Positions 56,772 to 64,000 of a DNA stretch of 64,000 nt are shown here, piece by piece. This DNA is from Posidonia oceanica (lineage: Eukaryota; Streptophyta; Magnoliopsida; Alismatales; Posidoniaceae). The notes under the pieces were generated by a model that was not told where the DNA came from, did not search any database, and was given only the letters and a program-made list of their open reading frames with translations. Each line of letters opens with the position of its first letter. Position 1 is the first letter of the stretch. The translations under genes and the position numbers were made by a program. Location of the stretch: assembly GCA_037176725.1 (NCBI GenBank), contig JAZBRS010000026.1:151725501-151789500 (forward strand), in the 5' to 3' direction.

Positions 56772-59593
56772 TCAATGACCGGACTCACCGCTACTCTCGC
56801 GTCCACCGCTTGGAGGCCTCGGCGCAGGCTGCACCACAGAAGACGTCACTCCACTCCGACTCCTCTCTCGAGACTCCCTCAAGATGGAGCGAACCTTCTC
56901 AAGGTGGGGAGAAGACCGCGCTCTTGCGATTTGCTCAGCCGTCAAGACCCTAGAATGCCCTGACCCCGTAGGAGCTGCAGCAATAGGGGCAGGCATCAGA
57001 TCAGCCACATCAGCACCAGGAAGCACTATCGCAACCATTGTCTCTGTCTGCATCAGCCGTATCTCCATTTCCCGCATTTGCCGCCCATGGAAATCGCTCA
57101 ACTAAAATAAAACAAATCACAGAATTAGAGCAGTTTATAAACAGAAAATAGAAAGGCTAGCTACAACTAAAGCATTAAAGACAGAACAGAAATACCCTTC
57201 TCAGGGAAGTAGCCTCAAACTGATCCCTAGCCGCTACCACATCAGATGCCGCCACACGAGCCTCTAACTCCTAGATACGGCTCTCGTGCTGGCTCAGGCA
57301 CTCCTGTAACTCATCAGCATGCCCCAAGGCATCGTCAAGCTGACTCTGAGTGGGACCCATGGCTGGAGGGGTGTGAATCATCTCCATCATCGCCTGAATC
57401 TGTAGAGAAAAACAGGATCACGTAAGCCCAAGGACATATATTCAAAGCAAGGAAAAGAGTAGAAATACCTCTGAATTGCGAGCCTGGACCTCCTCAGCAA
57501 GCACGCCCTCGGCATGCGAAGCGACTGGACCTGTGGTGGCAGTAGGGGTAGGCTCTGCACTCGTTGAAGCACCCTCAACCTATATCAAAGCAAAGACAAC
57601 AATTAGACAAGCAGAAACAGGCACAAACAACTAACAAGAGGAAACTAGACTCACTCGTGCTCGAAGCTCGTCCATCTGGGACAGGAGCTCATCCCTCTCC
57701 CGCACCAGCTCCGCCACTCTCAAGGAGTGCTGCTCCTGCTGAGTCCTGAACGCCTCAGTCATCCCCTCTGAGGCGTCGATCTGCGCAAACAAGGAAGATG
57801 CGTAAGCAAAGTGAACAAGTAAAGGAGCAGTAGAATAACACAACACCAAAAGGGATTGCTTACCAGCTCCTCAATATGGCTGCGGGCAATCGCTAACTCG
57901 TGACGAAGGTCGCCAATGCTCACACTAGGACCAACGCCCATTGGTACGTTGGAGCGACCATAAAAGACGTCACGGTGGAAGACAATCAGACGGCTAAACT
58001 TAGAATCAAACCAGGTCCTCCAGGCTACCTCCGTCTCTGCAGAACCACCAGAAAGGGGCTCTATGCCACCCGAGCGCCAATTCTCGAGCTGCTCTCCAAA
58101 CCACTGAGGAGTATCAGTCCGACCTCCCTAAATGGATCCCCGAGAGCAATCCGCAGGACTTGCCACCAGAACAACCTGCCGAAGACCGAACTGTCGCAGG
58201 ACACGGCCCACCTGGCAGTAGTGACATCGGAAGAGGCTAAAAAGCCAGCACTCTCGAAAGAACAAGTGGGAACCGCGTGCCACGGGCTCCTCATCAGCAT
58301 GCTCACCCTCAGAGTAGGGTCTCCAGACAACCTGCAAGCACAAATCAGTCAGAAACCAGTAAATTGTGTGGAAAAGAGGGATCTAAGCATTGAAACTCAC
58401 CCACTCCTCTGAAAGGATCTCTAACAAAAAGCGGCCCAGGTGTCTTATAGGGCGAAGCCGCTCCGGAGCCCACTGCACCTCGCTCCACCGTCGAGCCCGG
58501 GGAAACTCGACGGGACCATCTCCTGGGACTCCAGGTCAAAGGTACACAAAGTGCTCAAAAATCCAGGCCTATCACACAAAGGAACAGTTCAAAGTCAGCA
58601 ACAGTCAAACAAATAGAAGGCAAAAAATAAATAAAGCACAAACTTGAAAAAGGGGCAAACAGTCTGAAAGAGAGCGGGTCTGGCCCGCAGCAAAAGACTC
58701 CAACCAAGAGATCAGATAGACCAACACGGCTGAACCCCAGGAGTATCTACCAATCCTCTCCACATGCAGAAGGAGAGGGGCAAAATCGGCATGTAACATC
58801 TGTGAAGATGTGCCGAAGAAGAGTCTATGAAATAGAATGGACAAAAAGAGTCGGAGCTGCTGATCCGCTATGTCCGGGGTCACCTCGTCAACAAGAAGAA
58901 GGTCGTCCAGTCGGTCCTTCGGTCACTTGACGTTGACGCGTGTATGGAAACGACCAGAAGGGGGAGGTCGTGCTCCATAACAAGCCTCTAGCTCGTCACC
59001 ATAGCAGGCCTGCAAAGGCACCACCACAAGCTCTCCGTCAACCCTCAGTCCCACCAGTCGAACTACGTCCTCCAAGGTGATCATCATCTCGCCCACGCGA
59101 AAGATGAAGCTGCCGGAACTCTTGTTGTACCTCTCAGCAAAAGAAACCAGAAGTCTGAGGTGAATCTCAAAGGGCATAATCTCTAAGAAATGGCCAAAGC
59201 CCATCCCCACAAGTCTCGCCCACTGGAACTCTGGGAGGTCGATGTACGTCTCATGCAAGTCATTCCAGCTAGAGCGTGTCCGGCTCGACAATGGCATCTG
59301 GCATAAAAGAAAACATTAAAAACATTAGTAACTTAATAACAATCAAGCAAAGTAACTTAATAAAAGCCAAAAACATATAAAATAACCTCACTTATCCTAG
59401 CTCTGCGAGCTCTATCGCTGTACGGGCTCTCCTAGGAGGAGAAGGGACCGCACCTGAATCGGGGACACCCTCGTCACCAACCTCAGGCTAGACAGGAGAC
59501 GGTGCCCGGAGCTTGCGGGGACGAGAGGAGCTCACCTCCGCAGTGGAAGGACCAGCCTTGTCCCTCCCTGTCTCAGCCTCCTCGTCAGAAGCC
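56772..59593 (-). pseudogene. Antisense PMD and coiled-coil gene C of element III, at least eight exons
   Basis: Exons on the minus strand: 59593-59392, 59297-58644, 58568-58401, 58331-57864, 57780-57655, 57579-57469, 57399-57196 and 57101-56772 (stop TGA). All seven introns are 69-94 bases, GT-AG and phase 0. The PMD spans exons 2-4: GMGFGHFLEIMP, GEMMITLEDVVRLVGLRV, ERIGRYSWGSAVLVYL, FPRARRWSEVQW and VGRVLRQFGLRQ. Exons 4-8 read as coiled coil (ELAIARSHIEEL, VAELVRERDELLSQMDELRA, EMEIRLMQTETM), then a Ser/Arg-rich tail. Six in-frame stops (two in exon 1, one each in exons 2, 3, 4 and 7) all fit C-to-T at Gln or Arg codons. PMD proteins act in nuclear gene and transposon silencing; here the role is unknown. 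Confidence 0.82.
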
Positions 59594-60821
59594 CTGAAAT
59601 GGTGTCACAAGCAGAGCATGGTCAGTTAAAGTCATTAATAATCTCCTTAATTGTTTCCCTGAACATTAAGTAATCCACATAACCAACGAAAAGGAGAAGA
59701 AAGACATCACTTTAACTAACCAACTTAAACTTAATCCCTTTAAATTGATCCTTAAAAGAAATCCCAAAAATTAAAACTCCTAAAATTCAACTTTAATTCA
59801 ACTTTCAAAATCCAACTTTAATTCCACTTAAAAAACCCAACTTTAATTCAGCTTTAATCCATCTTTTAAAAAGTCCATCTTTTAAAAATTCCACCTTTAA
59901 GAGTTCATCTTTTAAAGTTATAAAAGATCATCATTTAAAAGTCCAACTTTAATATCCTAACTTTAAAATTCAAAATCCAACTCTAAACCAACTTAAACCT
60001 TTCACTAATCCATTTAGGTAACAAAAATATCATTAAATCCTTTATTCTCAATTAACAAACCAATTAAAGCTTAACAATTAAATCCTTTTACATGTTTAAA
60101 CCCTAAAATCAAATCCCCACATTTAAATTCCAAAAATTAATAAAATCTCTTAAATTTCTGGGAAAAATTCGCCATAACCTCCCTTATAATTTCAACTAAA
60201 AAATTTTTCATTTTCCTGCAAATCAACAACATACATGCACATTTCCACAAAAAAGACTAAATAAACGTCCATATCTCCATAAAAATGGATTTCCATTCAC
60301 ATTCCACATAAAAATTACCATTCCCCTTTCACATTCACATCATCATTTTAACATTTTAAGCATAACTCTAAATAACTAAATAACTGAATTAAAGCCTAAA
60401 TTTAAACCAATTTTCCATGAACTTAAACCAAATTAAGTTTAAACCTAAATTTCCACAATTAAATTTGAATATAAGCTTCCACAACTAAGCCAAATTTAAA
60501 TCTAAAAAAAAAATTCCACAATAAGAACTTAAAAATCCAGGTTTAACTAAAAGACAGAATCTTTAACCAAAAACAGAATTTAACCAAGAAACCGAATTTC
60601 AAATTTCAACCAAAAATTGAAATTCATTGAACCAAAACTGAAATTGGACTTTAATTAAAAACCGAATCTTAATTAAACTAAAACTAAAATTAAAATGTCC
60701 ACAATAAACCTAAATTAAAAATTTCTGTGATGAGTTCAAAACCTGAAACCATTCTAACTCATCCAGATTAACAATAAGAAAACAAAAAAAAGGGGGAAGA
60801 AGCCCCAAAGCTTGCTACTAC
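59594..60821 (-). other. A/T-rich stretch upstream of gene C exons, possible large first intron
   Basis: Strongly A/T-rich on both strands, without ORFs; the coding strand is T-rich like plant introns. The acceptor CACCATTTCAG precedes the exon at 59593. Confidence 0.45.
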
Positions 60822-60987
60822 CCGCCGACGGCCCTCCTCCGGTGAAGTCACAGTTGGCTACAGATCCCGCCGACCACGTCACAAGAACAATGGGAGAGGA
60901 AGGAGGAGGATGGAACCTCCTTCGCCGCCGAGAACCACCGTCCGAACCGCCGCCGCTCGCGTCACCTCCGCTGCCGCCGCTTGCCAT
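60822..60987 (-). other. Possible first coding exon of gene C
   Basis: ATG at 60987 opens MASGGSGGDASGGGSDGG then RRRRRF, Gly/Ser and basic, followed by a candidate GT at 60821. The phase does not match the next exon with this donor, so the exact exon is unresolved. The G+C-rich base composition contrasts with the flank. Confidence 0.3.
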
Positions 60988-61139
60988 TGGAGAATGGGGA
61001 GGAAGGGGAAGCGAAGCCGCCGTACCGCCGGAAGCTACTGCACCAGAACCCGAGGTTGCCGCTGAAACACCAGAGAGCACTGCTGGATGAAGGAGAAGGA
61101 AAAGAAAAGAGTTGGAAGCTCTGGAACACAGGCGTAACG

Positions 61140-61340
61140 GTCCAGTTTTGCAACTAGACTCATACCCTGGTCGCCAGAAGAAGAGGCGACTCATTTAGGC
61201 GGCCCCGCAATCGGCGACTAACCCTTCAGCTTCTTCGCGCGCCGACTTTCTCGCCTCAGTTTGAACCATCAAGGGAGGCGCGACGCTAGATGCCCTAAAA
61301 AGAGGTGACTGGCTCAGGTGCCAAACGGAGCGGTGGCTAA
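61140..61340. promoter_or_regulatory. AGGCGACT motif cluster upstream of gene C
   Basis: About seven copies or variants (GGTCGCCA, AGGCGACTCA, CGGCGACTAAC, AGGCGCGAC) in 200 bases, between genes D and C, on the upstream side of gene C. Confidence 0.8.
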
Positions 61341-61609
61341 AAACAGCAGAGAATTTCATCCATTAATTCCCCTCTAAAATACAAACCTATACATTAACAA
61401 ATAACAAAACACAATTCAGGAGCTAAAATGTAATTCAACCCCAAACTCAAATTCAAGAACTGAAACATAATTCAACCCAAGCTTGAACTTAAAACTAAGA
61501 CATTATTCAACTCCACTTAAAATTAAAATTTAAATCAACCATGCATTGCCATGCTCGAGCGGTTGAGCCCAAGCATCTTCAGGAATTCCCGCCTATCATC
61601 AGCGTATTT

Positions 61610-62894
61610 CTAAGGAGTGGGGCAGCACTGTGCATACCACTTCACATACTTCGCCTCCTGGGACTCCCGAGCAGTTGCAGAAAGCCGAGGCGCACTCAGA
61701 GACACTCGCCTACCGATGTAAACCCAACGTGCTATGTACTCCAGGACCATGCTCTCATCTCGATCACCGACTTCCTTGCGAACGCGGATCGAAGGGGTCA
61801 GAACTGCATCAGCCTGGACAACTAGCTCCTGATTCAGCAGACGTGAACAACGATGGATGGAATATAGCACTACTGATGTGGCACCCACCAGGACGAGCTC
61901 AAGGTCACTGTGAACTGTGCTCATCACCCACGCCTTATGAGCTCTAGGCAGCTTCGGAACAAAGTCAAAATCCTGTAGTGACAAGCGTCCCAGACGAAGA
62001 ACGGAGTCATGGAAGCTTAGGCCTGCGAAATCTATATCACAACAGCAATGGGACATGAACCACCTATGTAGCAGTAGTGGAGAACCAAAGAATTTCCCTG
62101 AACAAGAGGCACTGGTGAGCCCCTCCATGGTGTAAGCCAACACAGCAGGAGCCAAGCACAAATCTAGACGAACAGCAACCAACATCAAGAGATCCACATG
62201 GTGAGGATCCATTGTGAAATTTGCATCTGCAAACAAGGCAAGGCCACCGACTACCACAAACAAGCACTTCCTCAGCTCGGCCTTAGCAAGTTGCCTGGTG
62301 CTAAGAACCTCCCACAAGCCTCGAAGAGAGAGCCTCCATGAGTGCATCAAAGCCTTGCTAGCCTCCTGATCCATTGCTAAATACCCGCCTATCTTTTTGG
62401 AGCCCACTGTCTCAACAGAAATGGCAAAGTGATTATCTGCCGCTTCAGTAGATTCCACCGCCAACCCAAGCAAAGAGGACACCTCCTCACATGTGATCAA
62501 TGTCTCCCCACAAGGAAGATTGAAGGTATTGGAAGAACCAATCCAGAAAGCCATCAAGGCATGCAACAATGGCCAAGGCACAGGCGTGCGAATCAAATCA
62601 AGTAGCTTGTCGAAACCACTACACCCGAAGAGATGCCTATTATTCTCTACACGATTGATCAAGCCAGCCACCCATGGCAGAGTATACCGGAAAGAATTGT
62701 GGAAGTCCAGGCATCCCGTGAGGTTCACTACGGCCTAGACAAGCAACCATCAGAGGCAAAACCACAAAGAAAAGTATGCAAAGACAAAGAGGAAAACATA
62801 CCCGGTCATCCAGGATAGCTTTCATCAAATGGTTGGGGATATGAACCACCCTCTTCACTTGGAAGGTCGAAGAAGAGAAGGAAGGAAGCTTCAT
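61610..62894 (-). CDS. Antisense PMD-like gene D of element III, two exons, intact
   Basis: Exon 1 (62894-62802, MKLPSFSSSTFQ ... ILDDR) and exon 2 (62734-61610) are joined across a 67-base intron (GTATGTTTTCC to TTGTCTAG, phase 0) into a 405-residue frame without any stop. I choose the ATG at 62894 over an in-frame one at 62951 because gene A starts at the matching place (MDLSE). PMD-like features: LLHALMAFW (about 87-95), GETLITCEEVSSLLG (107-121), CLFVVVGGLALF and LVLVGATSVVLYS. It is the only undamaged frame of this size in the window apart from parts of gag and RT. Gene A is its counterpart in element II. Function unknown; nuclear regulation is plausible from the family. Confidence 0.72.
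62735..62801 (-). other. Intron of gene D
   Basis: 67 bases, GTATG donor, T-rich body, TTGTCTAG acceptor, phase 0. Confidence 0.8.
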
Positions 62895-62951
62895 GGTCAA
62901 GATAAAGGGTTTACTTGTGTAGAATGCTTTCCGAAAAGAAAGGACAACCAT

Positions 62952-63829
62952 CTTTTATCTCCCTTTATCAAAAGAATCAAGGTTTAAAACGGTTTCTGAA
63001 TTAAATAAGCCAGGAGATCGCGCGTCGCCCCAAAAACCGGCGACTAGAATAGCCACCTAGTCAAGAGGCGCCTAACTCATCAGAATAGACCATCTACTAC
63101 TGCGGAGCCGAGAAGTGAACTCTTGCCTTGAGTTCACGCACCACCTGCCGCAACTACTGCGAACACCAGACGACACATCGGGTTGGCAAATGAAGGGTTC
63201 ACTCCCTCACCCAGTTCTCTTTGCATGGAATCTCTTTACTTGCCAAATCAAGCTGTGGGACGACGGTCCTTTCCAAAGAGTGCTGGTCACACTCCGGGAT
63301 GGAAAACACCTGACCACAACGAATCACATTCATTCATTTTGCATATGTCCATATGGTTTGGGGCCAACCGTACCCCGCCAGCCTAACCTAGCATATGGAC
63401 CATTCATTGCATTGCATGTTGACCTTGCATTATCATCGTGTGTTTGAATCATCCATCCATGCATTTTCTCATATCATTGGAAGTGGAGCACGGATGGAGC
63501 ACTGTTCTTCAAGAGTGTTAGAAACCCTTCAGGCATATGATTCTCCCAGAACCAAGCCAGTTCATACCTACCCTCTTATCAATTCCAATCTGAGTGAAGT
63601 CTCAAACAAGATGTCACACTCTCCTTTCGATCGTGCCGGAATAACATCCCGCGATTTTCTCCTTAGTGCTTGCCCATTGGAACATCTCTACATGGTTGAC
63701 CTAGTCTTGACTTTGGCTGCGACACAAGATCCGAAACCGACTTGACCCCTCCATGCCTGAGTCTCCAATTTGACGGCAATTTAAATCCTCTTTTATCTTT
63801 CCTTTGGTTACTTTAGTGGTGTAGACACC
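62952..63829. other. Upstream region of gene D and end of element III
   Basis: AGGCGACT-type motifs at 63010-63080 (CGTCGCCCC, CCGGCGACTAG, AGAGGCGCCTA) lie just upstream of gene D. The rest (63115-63829) shows no recognised gene; the plus-strand ORFs of about 110 codons have no family features. Confidence 0.5.
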
Positions 63830-64000
63830 CTATTCTGACAGCCTAGAAGTTGGTTGTTTTCTTTCGCAGGCTCGTGTGGACTCTGGAATGGCATTCTTTT
63901 TCCTAACCCATTTTCTAACCCAAAATCAAGCCTAAAACCCTCACCTAAACCCCAAGCCTTAACCCAAGCCTTTCTACACCTTTTTTAAACCCTTTTAGCC
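63830..64000 (+). mobile_element. Element V, start of an Ogre-like LTR
   Basis: Starts TGTAGACACCCTATTCTGAC, very like the 5' end of element IV's LTR on its own strand (TGTAGACACCCCATTTTGGC), and continues with the same C/A-rich CTAACCC and AAACCCT words. No purine tract precedes it, so it is a 5' or solo LTR rather than element III's 3' LTR. It runs off the window. Confidence 0.65.

Larger units (their letters stand above)
44053..63829 (+). mobile_element. Element III, Tat-type retrotransposon with antisense gene pair
   Basis: 5' LTR (44053-45573), primer site, leader, gag, two proteases, G-patch, RT, RNase H, second RNase H, integrase (to 55389), a non-coding stretch and two minus-strand genes (C and D). 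No 3' LTR is seen; element V starts at 63830. Bases CTCTT (44048-44052) would be the target duplication. It is homologous to elements I and II in coding sequence and gene order but has its own LTR and motif family. At 19.8 kb without the 3' LTR it is a giant element. Confidence 0.85.

Noticed and set aside
60754..61194. A 146-codon minus-strand gene with hydrophobic ends, possibly a membrane protein
   Set aside because: The Gly/Ser/Arg part may be the first exon of gene C; the hydrophobic ends are translated T-rich flanks or intron.
63115..63745. Plus-strand ORFs of 110-116 codons at the right end
   Set aside because: No recognisable domain, no conserved counterpart in element II, ordinary composition; insufficient support for a gene.
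63830..64000. 3' LTR of element III
   Set aside because: Only the first 16 or so bases resemble element III's LTR start; the rest matches the Ogre-like LTR type, and no polypurine tract precedes it.
1..64000. tRNA, rRNA or host genes
   Set aside because: I searched by eye for tRNA-like arms, rRNA words and conserved host proteins and saw none; tRNAscan-SE and a protein search would be decisive.

Overview
This is angiosperm nuclear DNA made almost entirely of nested LTR retrotransposons. I recognise no host gene, tRNA, rRNA or prokaryotic feature. The plant assignment rests on Tat/Ogre-type Ty3/gypsy polyproteins (second RNase H, G-patch, variant Cys/His gag knuckle), a Ty1/copia element primed by initiator tRNA-Met, plant mobile domain (PMD) genes, and short U-rich GT-AG introns. 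I cannot name the species.

Layout. Element I (minus strand, Tat-type): its 3' end lies off the left edge; pol, protease and gag run from 892 to about 8848, the leader to 10384, and its 5' LTR (10388-10996 plus 33383-34118) is split. Element IV (minus, giant Ogre-like, 10997-33382, about 22.4 kb, LTRs about 3.8 kb) sits inside that LTR. Element I is itself inserted in a Ty1/copia element (34119 to about 37489), whose polyprotein stops exactly at the LTR end; the RT half should lie left of the window. Element II (minus, same LTR family as I) shows its 3' LTR (37590-38898), a tandem array (about 39030-40345) and two antisense PMD genes (41108-42462 and 42919-44052). Element III (plus strand, 44053 to about 63829) interrupts the second of these; it has a 5' LTR, gag, two protease domains, a G-patch, RT, two RNases H, integrase and, downstream and antisense, two PMD genes (56772-59593, at least eight exons; 61610-62894, two exons, intact). 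An Ogre-like LTR (element V) starts at 63830.

How the parts work together. Each gag-pol is a standard retrotransposition module (capsid, protease, reverse transcriptase, integrase) decayed by stops and frameshifts; most stops fit C-to-T or G-to-A changes. The most interesting features are additions to that module: (1) a two-gene antisense PMD cassette shared by II and III, with introns, which is possible because introns on the strand opposite the genomic RNA are not spliced out; element IV instead has a sense-strand, intronless PMD ORF; (2) short family-specific motif arrays upstream of the LTR TATA box and, in I/II and III, also in the gag leader and just upstream of each antisense PMD gene. 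The motif differs between families but its placement does not. This looks like a self-encoded regulatory circuit, which is inference.
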